From: an uncultured Rickettsiales bacterium
GTDB lineage: Bacteria; Pseudomonadota; Alphaproteobacteria; Rickettsiales; UBA1997
NCBI GenBank assembly: GCA_944392135.1
Contig: CALXVQ010000003.1
Location: forward strand, 72,075-122,036
Reading direction: 5' to 3'
DNA: 49,962 nucleotides
Positions 1 through 8,305 of the stretch are shown piece by piece (position 1 is the first letter of the stretch; each line of letters opens with the position of its first letter). Both the position numbers and the translations under genes were made by a program. Below the pieces are notes generated by a model that saw only the letters and a list, made by a program, of their open reading frames with translations, was not told where the DNA came from and ran no database searches.

Positions 1-225
1 TCAACTACATCAAATAGAACGGAAAAAGATTGTAAAGATGTTATAAATAGGTTAAAAGAATTTGCAGATTTTGCAAAAACTCTTAATCAAAACGAAGATA
101 ATGAAAAATATATACAATATTTTGTTGATTCTAAAATAGAACAATATAAAAAAATTTTTAAGAATTATGATAAAGAAAATAATACTGATTTATTAAATTA
201 TTTTGAAAAATTAATTAATAACTAA
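1..225 (+). CDS. C-terminal end of an unrecognised protein, cut by the window edge
   Basis: An open frame runs from base 1 to a TAA at 223-225 and gives 74 residues. The peptide is hydrophilic and rich in Lys, Asn, Asp and Tyr, looks largely helical, has no membrane segment, and ends in FEKLINN. I do not recognise the family. It stops 11 bases before the kdsB start on the same strand, so the two are probably co-transcribed. Base composition matches the neighbouring genes. The start and most of the gene lie outside the window. Confidence 0.6.
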   Translation, partial: STTSNRTEKDCKDVINRLKEFADFAKTLNQNEDNEKYIQYFVDSKIEQYKKIFKNYDKENNTDLLNYFEKLINN

Positions 226-236
226 AAGGGGAAAAT

Positions 237-1019
237 ATGTCAAATGTAGTTACATTAATACCAGTTAGAATGAAAGCAACTAGATTGCCTAATAAGCCAT
301 TATTAGATATAAATGGAAAGACAGTTTTACAAATAGTTTGTGAAAATGTAAAAAAATATATAAAAGGTGATGTTTATGTTGCAGCAGGCGATCAAGTTAT
401 AGTTGATGCTTGTAAAGAATATGGAGTACCTGCTATTTTAACTGATCCATCTTTACCTTCTGGTACTGATAGAATTGCTGCCGCATTAAAAGAAATTGAT
501 CCATCTGGCAAAAAATATGATATAGTTGTAAACTTTCAAGGTGATGGTTTAAATGTTGATCCAAGAGTAAATCTTCCATTAATAGAAATGGTTGAAAAAG
601 GTGGTTGTGATATTGCAACTTGTGGTATGGTTTTTAAAACAAAAGAAGCTTCCGATAATCCAACAAATGTAAAAATTGTTATGGGTTTAAGAGAAGGTGA
701 AAAAGAAGGAAGAGCTTTATATTTTACAAGAGCTGCTAATTGCCCTTTTACAAGAGATCCTGAAAAAGTAAAAAATCAAGATTTATATCATCATATTGGT
801 ATTTATGTTTATACTGCTGATGCATTAAGAAAAATGGTGTCTTTGCCGGTTGGTGTACTTGAAGCCAGAGAATCATTAGAACAATTAAGAGCATTAGAAG
901 ATGGCATGGTTATTAAAGCTAGAATCATTACACAAGAAGAAATGAAATTAATTCAAGAAGCACCTGCTGATGTAAATACACCAGAAGAATTGGAAGAAGC
1001 CAGAAAATATATTAAATAA
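237..1019 (+). CDS. kdsB: 3-deoxy-manno-octulosonate cytidylyltransferase (CMP-KDO synthetase)
   Basis: KdsB makes CMP-KDO from CTP and KDO in the cytoplasm, activating the sugar that links lipid A to the LPS core. The N-terminus carries the nucleotide-binding signature PVRMKATRLPNKPL at residues 9-22. LPSGTDRIA and NFQGDG follow; the Asp of the latter is the expected metal ligand. The usual QGDEP is QGDGL here, a variation in a normally acidic spot. Length (260 aa) is normal for the family. The ATG start has a good ribosome site, AAAGGGG, at about 225-231. A strong hairpin terminator follows. It implies that the organism makes KDO-containing LPS. Confidence 0.93.
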   Translation: MSNVVTLIPVRMKATRLPNKPLLDINGKTVLQIVCENVKKYIKGDVYVAAGDQVIVDACKEYGVPAILTDPSLPSGTDRIAAALKEIDPSGKKYDIVVNFQGDGLNVDPRVNLPLIEMVEKGGCDIATCGMVFKTKEASDNPTNVKIVMGLREGEKEGRALYFTRAANCPFTRDPEKVKNQDLYHHIGIYVYTADALRKMVSLPVGVLEARESLEQLRALEDGMVIKARIITQEEMKLIQEAPADVNTPEELEEARKYIK

Positions 1020-1046
1020 TATTTTATTAGTATTTATAATTTAAAC

Positions 1047-1080
1047 AGTGTTGAGTAATATTTATTCAACACTATTTTAT
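1047..1080 (+). terminator. Rho-independent-type terminator after kdsB
   Basis: A 12-bp stem, 1047-1058 pairing with 1062-1073 (one G-T pair), has a 3-nt loop and is followed by a short T-rich tract. It lies 28 bases after the kdsB stop. Confidence 0.75.
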
Positions 1081-1180
1081 TATGTTTTAATATTATATTT
1101 ATAATTTTTTTATAAATAGTTATAAATTCTTTTGAATAATAGTGAAATTTTAAATGATGATAAATTTTTTATTGTTTAAA

Positions 1181-1215
1181 TGGATTGCTTCGTCGTTTCA
1201 CTCCTCGCAATGACG
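1181..1215 (-). repeat. Solitary family-A dispersed repeat between convergent genes
   Basis: The copy reads TGGATTGCTTCGTCG, then TTTCACTCCTCGCAATGACG, and is the reverse orientation of the family. The same sequence recurs at 31591-31625 and 32040-32074. Outer arms ATTGC and GCAAT pair. The rest of the 385-base gap (1020-1404) holds only the kdsB terminator and AT-rich sequence without a gene I can support. Confidence 0.8.
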
Positions 1216-1404
1216 ATGGTAGCTATGGATTATTTTTTAATCACAATAATGAGAGAGAGATATAGCGGTTATGGATTGTTTTATTATTACTTTTTGCTAT
1301 TATAGGGAGTAGTAATTTTTTCTTACAATGATAAAAATTATTATTATGAGACCGAATAAAGAAAATCATAATTAAAAAATATTTATAAATAATTTTTATA
1401 TTAT

Positions 1405-2850
1405 TTACTTAGCAAGGTGTATTTTGTGAATAAAATTTTTAGTAATAATACTTTTTTGCTTATTTAAGAAGGTGGCATTTGATTTTATATTTAAATTTTT
1501 TAATATAATTTCTACATAATCTGTATGATTAATATTTTTATTAATTATTGTTTTTGGATGATTTGAATTTAACAATATTAAGTATGGTTGTTTTTCGTTA
1601 GACGAAATTATATCATCTAATATATTCATTTCATATTGTATGTGATCTGGCATAATAACAATTAAGGTATCTTTATAATTAGGTTGATTTTTTAGAAAAT
1701 TAATAAAATCTTTCAATAAATCATTGGTACACTCTACGGCATTCAGCAAAGTATTATCTGTGCTATTTTTGCATCTTGAATCATAAAGTCCATCTATATT
1801 ATGTGTTGCTGTTGTTAAAATAGTCATATTGAAAGGTTTATTTGTATTGGATAATTGTATATATTTATCTTGTGCAATTTCAAAAATTTCTTTATCAGCT
1901 ACTCCCCAATCGGTTAGGTACTGTTCAGCATTAGGATATTGTAAAACTAAACTATCTTTATCTTCAACAATATCATAATTATGTGATAATAAATAATTTC
2001 CTTTGTTAAATAATTTTTTATTAGCTCCACCTATGAATATTTGATTATAGCCAACTTTATTTAAAATATCTGGTAAACAAACCAATCTCTGATTTTTATT
2101 TATTTTATTGTATGGATTATAAAACATAAAATAAGATGAAAATTCAGCTCCACATTGACTGGAAATAATTGCAGCAGTAGTACTTGTTGCTCCATCTAAT
2201 TGTTCCACATTATTATAAAATTCTCCTTCTCTTGATAATTCTTGAATATATTTTGTATATGGTTTCATCTTTTCATTAGTTAGATAACTTTTATCATAAG
2301 ATTCAAGATATATTAAAACAAGATTTTTATGTTTTTCATTTTGATTTAGTATTTTTAAATTATCAATATCTATATAATTAGTATTTTTTGCAATATAATA
2401 TATTTCTTGATAACTTTTATTGTAATATAATAAATAATTTTTAGCATAATCAATTAAAAAAATATGCAATATTTTGTAAAAAAAACCACAAGACGGAAAT
2501 AATAATACACATAACAAAATAGAGAAAAAAATTTTTTTATATTTTTTAATTTGAAATTTTTTAAGTATAAAGTATGTTGTAAAAAATACTATTACACAAT
2601 AATATATTCCTACATAAACTAATAATATTTTTAATTCAGTTAATAAGTAAAAAATTCTAATATTAAAAATAAAGAATAAAAAATCATCATCAACAGGTGT
2701 TCTTTTATATAAATAAGCAAAACTTTCAACTACTATTAAAAAAGTTAGAAGTAATGCTATAATAATATTTTTATATTTTTTATCTTTTCCAATAAAAAAT
2801 GATAATGCAAATAAAGATAAAAAATTTATGATAAATAAAAATGTTGTCAT
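1405..2850 (-). CDS. MdoB/OpgB-like phosphoglycerol transferase (sulfatase superfamily membrane protein)
   Basis: The first ~150 residues hold about four hydrophobic helices; a sulfatase/alkaline-phosphatase fold follows. LVLIYLESYDKSYL supplies the first acidic metal ligand. DGATSTTAAIISSQCG carries the likely Thr nucleophile in the same context as E. coli MdoB (TIAG..ASQCG). HNIDGLYDSRC and VIMPDHIQYE give the later metal ligands. The stretch GYNQIFIGGANKKLF also resembles MdoB. Such enzymes move phosphoglycerol or similar groups from lipids to periplasmic glucans or surface glycans. The exact acceptor here is unknown. It is the last gene of the pseudopilin-SH3-trmB-transferase operon, starting 4 bases after trmB. 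Length is 481 aa. Confidence 0.75.
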   Translation of the reverse strand: MTTFLFIINFLSLFALSFFIGKDKKYKNIIIALLLTFLIVVESFAYLYKRTPVDDDFLFFIFNIRIFYLLTELKILLVYVGIYYCVIVFFTTYFILKKFQIKKYKKIFFSILLCVLLFPSCGFFYKILHIFLIDYAKNYLLYYNKSYQEIYYIAKNTNYIDIDNLKILNQNEKHKNLVLIYLESYDKSYLTNEKMKPYTKYIQELSREGEFYNNVEQLDGATSTTAAIISSQCGAEFSSYFMFYNPYNKINKNQRLVCLPDILNKVGYNQIFIGGANKKLFNKGNYLLSHNYDIVEDKDSLVLQYPNAEQYLTDWGVADKEIFEIAQDKYIQLSNTNKPFNMTILTTATHNIDGLYDSRCKNSTDNTLLNAVECTNDLLKDFINFLKNQPNYKDTLIVIMPDHIQYEMNILDDIISSNEKQPYLILLNSNHPKTIINKNINHTDYVEIILKNLNIKSNATFLNKQKSIITKNFIHKIHLAK

Positions 2851-2854
2851 ATAG

Positions 2855-3535
2855 TTATTTGTTTGATTTATTGATATTTTTAAATTCCAAAAAATAACTA
2901 TCTCTACCTTCTTTGATAGCTTTTTGTTGATATCTAGTTTTAATCCACCATTCAGGTTCTTTTTTGCAATCTTCTATATTATTAAATAATGGTTGTAATT
3001 TATTTTTTGTAAAATCTATTGTCCATTCAACATAGTTTAAAATATCACTAGCAAAAAATAAAATCCCATCATTTTTTAATTTTAGTTTTACTAAATCTAT
3101 AAAATTACTATTTATAATTCGTCTTTTGTTTTGTTTCTTTTTAGGCCAAGGATCTGGAAAAAGAATAAAAATTTTATCTATTGAGTGATCCGGCATATTT
3201 TCAAGTAATAATCTAGCATCTCCGTTGTATAATTTAATATTTTCAAGTTTTTCTTCTTTTATTTTTGATATAAGTGATAAAACACCATTTATATATGTTT
3301 CGCAAGCTATAATTTTTGTTTTTGTATTTAATTTTGCTTGATGGGCTGTATGTTCTCCATAACCAAAACCAATTTCAAAAAATATATTATCTTCTATACT
3401 TATCAATTGTGAAAGATATTCTTTATTATTTTCTACTTGATATATTGGTAATATATTATCCAATGTATTGATTTTATTATTGCTTAATTTTCTGCCTTTT
3501 ATTCTGCCAAAACTCCTAATTTGTGTATTTTCCAT
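2855..3535 (-). CDS. trmB: tRNA (guanine-N7)-methyltransferase
   Basis: TrmB uses S-adenosylmethionine to methylate G46 in tRNA variable loops. The SAM pocket is visible as FFEIGFGYGEHT (residues ~52-63). The family signature IFILFPDPWPKKKQNKRRI (from about residue 122) carries the substrate-binding Asp and Arg. I place the start at the ATG at 3535 (MENTQIRSFGR) because GGGG sits 8 bases upstream. A longer frame from a TTG at 3571 would overlap the SH3 gene. The resulting 226 aa is normal. Spacing is 2 bases to the upstream SH3 gene and 4 bases to the downstream transferase, so translation is probably coupled. Confidence 0.92.
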   Translation of the reverse strand: MENTQIRSFGRIKGRKLSNNKINTLDNILPIYQVENNKEYLSQLISIEDNIFFEIGFGYGEHTAHQAKLNTKTKIIACETYINGVLSLISKIKEEKLENIKLYNGDARLLLENMPDHSIDKIFILFPDPWPKKKQNKRRIINSNFIDLVKLKLKNDGILFFASDILNYVEWTIDFTKNKLQPLFNNIEDCKKEPEWWIKTRYQQKAIKEGRDSYFLEFKNINKSNK

Positions 3536-3537
3536 TT

Positions 3538-3990
3538 TTATATACCCCATATATTTTGAATTTGAAGCCAACCCTTTTCATCATTCACTTCCACTTTACA
3601 CCAATTTTTATTACATTTATTAAGTTTAGCTACCACATTTTCTTCTAATCTAAAAATTGGGTTAGATTCTATATTATCTCTTCTATACAATATTTGAGTA
3701 CCATTTTTTACAATTACATATCTAGTTTTCATGGTTAAATTTTTACTAACCCAACCTTCATCATTATCTTTGTCAACTACTTTATACCAACCCTCATATT
3801 CTCCTAAAACTTTAAGTGGCATACCTTTTATTTTATAAACATATTTAATGGGATATTCATTACCAGGACCTACTCTTAAATTTACTTCATTTGATCTTAA
3901 AGAAACAAAGAGATTAGCATTATTTGATGTTGCAAATAATGTGCCTATATTAAAAACAAATAAAAATATAAAAATATTAAATTTTTTCAT
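3538..3990 (-). CDS. Exported bacterial SH3-domain protein (DUF1058 type)
   Basis: A signal peptide occupies about residues 1-20 (hydrophobic IFIFLFVFNIGTLF, then ATS). Two SH3-like units follow: LRSNEVNLRVGPGNEYPIKY to DEGWVSKNL, and a second ending WCKVEVNDEKGWLQ. The motif NLRVGPG is typical of SH3b domains that bind peptidoglycan or act as periplasmic adaptors. Short exported SH3 proteins of this kind are common in alphaproteobacteria. The role is inferred to be cell-wall related and was not determined. It lies 3 bases after the pseudopilin gene and 2 bases before trmB, inside one operon. Confidence 0.85.
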   Translation of the reverse strand: MKKFNIFIFLFVFNIGTLFATSNNANLFVSLRSNEVNLRVGPGNEYPIKYVYKIKGMPLKVLGEYEGWYKVVDKDNDEGWVSKNLTMKTRYVIVKNGTQILYRRDNIESNPIFRLEENVVAKLNKCNKNWCKVEVNDEKGWLQIQNIWGI

Positions 3991-3993
3991 ATA

Positions 3994-4752
3994 TTATAAA
4001 TTATTATTTTCAAGATGAATAGTCAAACCACTACATTTATATTTTTTTGGTTCAGTTTGATTATAACCAACATAATTATCTGAGTCTGTCCCTGTTTTAT
4101 AGCAATATCCACGAACAATACCTTTATTAAAAATACCATCATCTAATTTTTTATCAACATTTCTCATAGAATCCAATGGTACATAATTTTTTGGTGAAAT
4201 TGTTTTATAATTACAGGTTATTGCAGAGCCAATATAACCAATATTTGGTAGTGGGATACCATCTCCTGTTGCTGTGGGATTATATTGATAATAACATTGG
4301 AAATGTTCAATAACTTTACTAGTTGGAGCTCCACCATTATTCCAATCTAAATTTTCATTAGAAGGAGTAAATTTTCTAGGTTCAAAATCAAGATAACCAG
4401 TTTGAAATAACTCAATAAATGGCCCAACACTATCTGTTGGAATACCATAATTATAATTTGATGAAATATATGGATTACCAAAACTATCATTGTTGTAAGT
4501 TTGTCCGGAATTTAAACCTATTTTTCCCATTCTTCTTAAATCGCCAGGCCATCTTTTTTTATTTTGTCTAAAATTTTTTGTAGCTTGTACATATGTCCTA
4601 ATTTCATCAATTAAAATTAATGTTCTAGCATGCTGAACAAGAACAGCTCCGCCAGTAATAGCAGATACTAAAAGAGCTATTACCACAAGGGAAATAACCA
4701 ATTCAACTATAGTGAAAGCACTATTACTATATGTATAATTGTATTTTTTCAT
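3994..4752 (-). CDS. Type IV pilin-like / type II secretion pseudopilin
   Basis: Near the N-terminus SAFTIVELVISLVVIALLV forms the class III (prepilin) signal: Ala at -1, Phe at +1 and the conserved Glu at +5, followed by a hydrophobic helix. The soluble part is glycine- and asparagine-rich and has several cysteines (FQCYYQYN, ITCNYK, GYCYKTG, KKYKCSG), so disulfides are likely. I chose the ATG at 4752 over upstream frames because the promoter at 4780-4807 predicts a transcript start near 4773. Processing would need a PilD-type peptidase, not seen here. The secretin at 18549 could belong to the same machine. Length is 252 aa. Confidence 0.82.
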   Translation of the reverse strand: MKKYNYTYSNSAFTIVELVISLVVIALLVSAITGGAVLVQHARTLILIDEIRTYVQATKNFRQNKKRWPGDLRRMGKIGLNSGQTYNNDSFGNPYISSNYNYGIPTDSVGPFIELFQTGYLDFEPRKFTPSNENLDWNNGGAPTSKVIEHFQCYYQYNPTATGDGIPLPNIGYIGSAITCNYKTISPKNYVPLDSMRNVDKKLDDGIFNKGIVRGYCYKTGTDSDNYVGYNQTEPKKYKCSGLTIHLENNNL

Positions 4753-4779
4753 TATATTACCAATAGATTTACTAAATAA

Positions 4780-4807
4780 AATATATTTCAATATGAATAA
4801 ATGTCAA
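4780..4807 (-). promoter_or_regulatory. Promoter of the pseudopilin-SH3-trmB-transferase operon
   Basis: On the minus strand TTGACA (4807-4802), a 16-bp spacer and TATATT (4785-4780) lie 28 bases before the ATG at 4752. The -35 boxes of this promoter and the divergent riboswitch promoter are about 20 bp apart. Confidence 0.65.
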
Positions 4808-4826
4808 TAAATAAAATAAGTTATTC

Positions 4827-4854
4827 TTGACTATTAAAATATCATTTTTAAAAT
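4827..4854 (+). promoter_or_regulatory. Promoter of the riboswitch-ATPase transcript
   Basis: TTGACT (4827-4832), a 16-bp spacer and TAAAAT (4849-4854) predict a start near 4861-4862, which is exactly where the riboswitch P1 stem begins. Confidence 0.7.
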
Positions 4855-4861
4855 AATTATT

Positions 4862-4954
4862 AAGATGGAGTAGTTTAATCGTATTAAGTCAACAACTCGA
4901 TATAAAATCTATATCTGGCTATACAGCTGGTATCATACTAGCAACGAGAATCTT
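4862..4954 (+). promoter_or_regulatory. yybP-ykoY (Mn2+-sensing) riboswitch aptamer
   Basis: The leader matches the yybP-ykoY aptamer. Closing stem AAGAT (4862-4866) pairs with ATCTT (4950-4954). The conserved loop GGAGTAG is at 4867-4873. A short hairpin TTAAT-cgt-ATTAA follows. Then comes the conserved strand GTCAACAACTCG (4888-4899). The second conserved loop CGAGA (4945-4949) sits just before the 3' closing strand. Known members bind Mn2+ between these two loops and control Mn exporters (mntP, alx) and, in Lactococcus, the P-type ATPase yoaB. Here it precedes a P2-type ATPase. About 60 bases separate it from the start codon; that stretch should hold the expression platform. No obvious T-tract terminator is present, so control may act on the ribosome site at 5007-5014. 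Confidence 0.85.
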
Positions 4955-5016
4955 TTTATGGACTTTATTATGTTATAAGGTTTAAAGGTTTGTGTTGTTA
5001 ACAAATAAGGAAAGAA

Positions 5017-7695
5017 ATGGAAAATTCAAAATTTTATATGATGGAAGCAAATGATATTGCTAAAAAATTAAATAGTGATTTAGAAATAGGACTTACTGAT
5101 GAAATGGTTGAATTAAATAAAGAAAAATATGGTTCTAATAATTTAACTGTTGCAAAAGGAAAAAGCTTTTTAGAAAAAATTTTAGAGGCCTTATGCGATC
5201 CTATGACAATTATTCTTATTGTTGCAGCTTTAATTACAATAGGAATTAATCTTTATAGATTATTTACAGGGGCAGAAACTGATTTTGTTGAATGTACTGG
5301 TATTTTAATAGCAATATTTTTATCTGCTGCTATTACAATTATTATGGAAGGGCATTCTGAAAAAGCTTTTCAAGCATTACAAAAAATTCAAAATAATATT
5401 GCAGTAAAAGTTAGAAGAAATGGTATTGCAAAAATTGTATCTCAAAGTGATTTAGTGGTTGGTGATATTATTGAATTAGAAACAGGTGATAAAATACCAG
5501 CTGATTGTTATATTATTTCTGCCAATCAATTAACTTCTGACGAAGCATCTTTAACTGGTGAAAGTTTACCAATTCATAAAATTGGAAATGTAATTTTAGA
5601 TAATGAAGATACACCACTTGCTGAAAGGGTAAATATGTTGTATGCTGGTTGTTATATTACAACTGGTTCTTGTGAAGCAATAGTTGTTGCTGTTGGTGAT
5701 CATACTGAATTAGGAAAAATAGCACACGAATTAAAACATACCGGTAAACAAACAACACCATTACAAGAAAAACTTGATAAATTAGGACAACATATAAGTA
5801 TTTTTGCAATAGGAGCTGCAATTTTAATTTTTATAGCTCAAATTATTCAAAAATTTTATGGTATTGGTGATAGTGAATCTATTGGTGAAATTTTTATTAC
5901 AAGTATAGCTTTAATTGTTGCAGCTGTCCCAGAAGGGCTATCTACAATAGTTGCTATATCATTAGCTTTAAATGTTATAAAAATGGCAAAAGAAAATGCA
6001 TTAGTAAAAAAGATGGTGGCTTGCGAAACAATAGGGGCTGTAAATATTATTTGTTCCGACAAAACTGGTACTTTAACACAAAATAAAATGAAAGTTATGG
6101 GCTACTACGATGATAAAGGTTGGCATCAAGAAATGGAAGAAGATATTTCACATTATTTAACTACAAATATTTGTGTAAATTCTTCTGCTGATATAGATAT
6201 TGATGGAGATGATGTAAAATTTTTAGGTAATCCTACTGAATCTGCTATGCTGGCTTTTTATCAATGTTCTTGTCCAATTAGAACATCTAAAAAATCTTAT
6301 AAAGATAAAAAGAAAGAAGTTGAATATATAAAAGTATTTCCATTTTCTTCCGAAGAAAAACATATGACAACTGTTGTAAGAAATGATAAAGAAACAGTTG
6401 CTTATGTAAAAGGAAGTCCTGAAAAAATTATTTCAATGTGTAAACTTGATAATGATGACAAATATAATATTGAATTAGAAATATTCAAATCACAAGAAAA
6501 AGCTATGAGAGTTATTGGCTTTGCACATAAAATTTTGAAGGATGATATTGAAGATTTGGAAAAACCAGAAAATCATGCAAAAATGGAAAGTGATATGGTT
6601 TTTGATGGTTTTGTAATTATTTATGATCCATTAAGGCCAGAAGTTTTAGATGCTGTAAGAAATTGTAGAATGGCTGGTATTAATTTAAAGATTTTAACAG
6701 GCGATCATGTTGTTACAGCAAGAGCTATTGCTAATGAATTAAATATTTTAACTTCTGAATCATTAGTTTTGACAGCAAAAGAAATTGAAGAAATGGACGA
6801 TGAAAAATTAGCAAGTTGTATTGATAATATTGTTGTAATTGCAAGAAGTACACCAACTACAAAATTAAGAGTTGTAAAAATGCTAAGAGAAAGGGGAAAT
6901 ACTATTGCTGTTACAGGTGATGGTGTAAATGATGCACCAGCAATTAAAAATGCTGATGTCGGTATCGCTATGGGTATTGCTGGTACAGAAGTTTCAAGAG
7001 AAGCTGCTGACATAGTTTTACTTGATGATTCATTTGCTACAATAGCAAAAGCAATTAAATGGGGAAGAAATATTTATCAAAACTTTCAAAGATTTATTAC
7101 ATTTCAATTAACAGTAAATGTTTCTGCTGTTTTAATTGTATTTGTTTCTGTTTTATTAGGTTATCCAGCACCATTTACAGCATTGCAATTATTATGGATT
7201 AATATTATAATGGATGGCCCACCAGCATTAACATTAGGTTTAGAACCTGTTAGAAGTAATTTAATGCATCAAAAACCAATTAATAGAAAAGTAAGTATAA
7301 TTACAAAATCTTTATGGTTAAAAATTTCATCAATGGGTGTTTTAATATCATTAATGTTATTTTCGCAAATGATATTTAATGTTTTAGGTGGCACACCAGA
7401 ACAACAAAAAACAATATTATTTAATTTATTTGTGATTATGCAATTATTAAATGCATTCAACTGTCGTGAAATTGATAATCAAAGTATATTTAAAAACTTA
7501 CTTTTAAATAAAAGTATGATTATTGTATTTGCAATTACACTTGCTATACAATTAATAGTTAGTCAATTCTTTGGCATAATATTTAGGACGGTTCCACTTC
7601 CTTTAATTATGTGGCTAAAAATATTTGCTTATGCTTTATTAGTAATTTTAATAAGTGAAGTAGCTAAATATTTTTTAAGAAAAAAGAATAATTAA
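5017..7695 (+). CDS. P2-type cation-transporting ATPase (Ca2+/Mn2+ efflux)
   Basis: This integral membrane pump has all P-type hallmarks: an N-terminal cation-ATPase domain; TGES near residue 182 (actuator domain); PEGL at ~305 in TM4; SDKTGTLT with phosphorylated Asp348; KGSPE in the nucleotide domain; and TGDGVNDAP at ~633. TM6 reads LLWINIIMDGPP, with Asn729 and Asp733 as likely ion ligands, and TM5 has QLTVNV, as in PMCA/SERCA-like pumps. Length (892 aa) is typical. The Mn2+-type riboswitch upstream suggests that the relevant substrate is Mn2+, with Ca2+ possible. It starts at ATG 5017 behind AAGGAAAG, and an 11-bp hairpin follows the stop. Substrate choice is inference from the riboswitch. 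Confidence 0.93.
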   Translation: MENSKFYMMEANDIAKKLNSDLEIGLTDEMVELNKEKYGSNNLTVAKGKSFLEKILEALCDPMTIILIVAALITIGINLYRLFTGAETDFVECTGILIAIFLSAAITIIMEGHSEKAFQALQKIQNNIAVKVRRNGIAKIVSQSDLVVGDIIELETGDKIPADCYIISANQLTSDEASLTGESLPIHKIGNVILDNEDTPLAERVNMLYAGCYITTGSCEAIVVAVGDHTELGKIAHELKHTGKQTTPLQEKLDKLGQHISIFAIGAAILIFIAQIIQKFYGIGDSESIGEIFITSIALIVAAVPEGLSTIVAISLALNVIKMAKENALVKKMVACETIGAVNIICSDKTGTLTQNKMKVMGYYDDKGWHQEMEEDISHYLTTNICVNSSADIDIDGDDVKFLGNPTESAMLAFYQCSCPIRTSKKSYKDKKKEVEYIKVFPFSSEEKHMTTVVRNDKETVAYVKGSPEKIISMCKLDNDDKYNIELEIFKSQEKAMRVIGFAHKILKDDIEDLEKPENHAKMESDMVFDGFVIIYDPLRPEVLDAVRNCRMAGINLKILTGDHVVTARAIANELNILTSESLVLTAKEIEEMDDEKLASCIDNIVVIARSTPTTKLRVVKMLRERGNTIAVTGDGVNDAPAIKNADVGIAMGIAGTEVSREAADIVLLDDSFATIAKAIKWGRNIYQNFQRFITFQLTVNVSAVLIVFVSVLLGYPAPFTALQLLWINIIMDGPPALTLGLEPVRSNLMHQKPINRKVSIITKSLWLKISSMGVLISLMLFSQMIFNVLGGTPEQQKTILFNLFVIMQLLNAFNCREIDNQSIFKNLLLNKSMIIVFAITLAIQLIVSQFFGIIFRTVPLPLIMWLKIFAYALLVILISEVAKYFLRKKNN

Positions 7696-7721
7696 AGTAT
7701 TAAGTATTTTCTTAATACTTT
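7694..7721 (+). terminator. Hairpin after the ATPase gene
   Basis: A perfect 11-bp stem pairs 7694-7704 with 7711-7721 around a 6-nt loop, overlapping the ATPase stop codon. There is no long T-tract, so it may act as a weak terminator or as a 3' end-protecting hairpin. Confidence 0.5.
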
Positions 7722-7781
7722 AATAAATACTTGACTAAAAACTTATTTGTATTATTTTTAAAAAAAATAATACAGAAAAAT

Positions 7782-8231
7782 ATGTCTTATATTAAAAATA
7801 CATTAGGTACTGATGAAAAAATAGAAGTTGTTGCAAAAATGCACTGGGTTGCATATTTACAACTCGGCATAATTGGCTTTTTTGCTTTTATACTTTTAAT
7901 TCTTGGATTAATAATTAATATGTCATTATTAATCATTGGTTTTATTTTAGCACTTATTTCACTATATTATTTTATTGTACTAAAAATGGTTGAAATGGTA
8001 GCAACAAACAAAAGAATTATTCACAAGACTGGCATTATTAGTATAAAGACAGAAGAATTAAGAAATAAAAAAGTTGAAGCTATTGAAATTAAACAATCAT
8101 TATTAGGAAGAATCTTTGGTTATGCTAATATTTGTTTTTCTGGCACTGGTACATCAAAAGTAAAATTTCACTGCATTGAGAATCCGCATCAAATAAAAAA
8201 TCAAATAGATGAAATTATTGATAAAGATTAA
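7782..8231 (+). CDS. Small PH-like (bPH2/DUF304) membrane protein
   Basis: Two adjacent hydrophobic helices (LGIIGFFAFILLILGLII, then MSLLIIGFILALISLYYFIV) are followed by a soluble domain with TNKRIIHKTGIIS and KVEAIEIKQSLLGRIFGYANI. That is the usual pattern of bacterial PH-like (DUF304/YdbS-YdbT) proteins. Function is generally unknown; some members contribute to envelope homeostasis. I prefer the ATG at 7782 (MSYIKNTLG) because the preceding 17 codons of the longer frame are unlike the family. Length is then 149 aa. It sits behind the ATPase but is separated by a hairpin and a TTGACT box at 7731, so it may have its own promoter. Confidence 0.75.
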   Translation: MSYIKNTLGTDEKIEVVAKMHWVAYLQLGIIGFFAFILLILGLIINMSLLIIGFILALISLYYFIVLKMVEMVATNKRIIHKTGIISIKTEELRNKKVEAIEIKQSLLGRIFGYANICFSGTGTSKVKFHCIENPHQIKNQIDEIIDKD

Positions 8232-8305
8232 TAATATTCAAGTTTGCTACTTTTTTAAAAATTAATGTTTTAATATTTATTAATTATTAATAAACGGAGT
8301 ATAAT

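Noticed and set aside
3536..3571. Longer trmB start at a TTG
   Set aside because: It would overlap the SH3 gene by 34 bases; the ATG at 3535 has a GGGG ribosome site and gives the family N-terminus.
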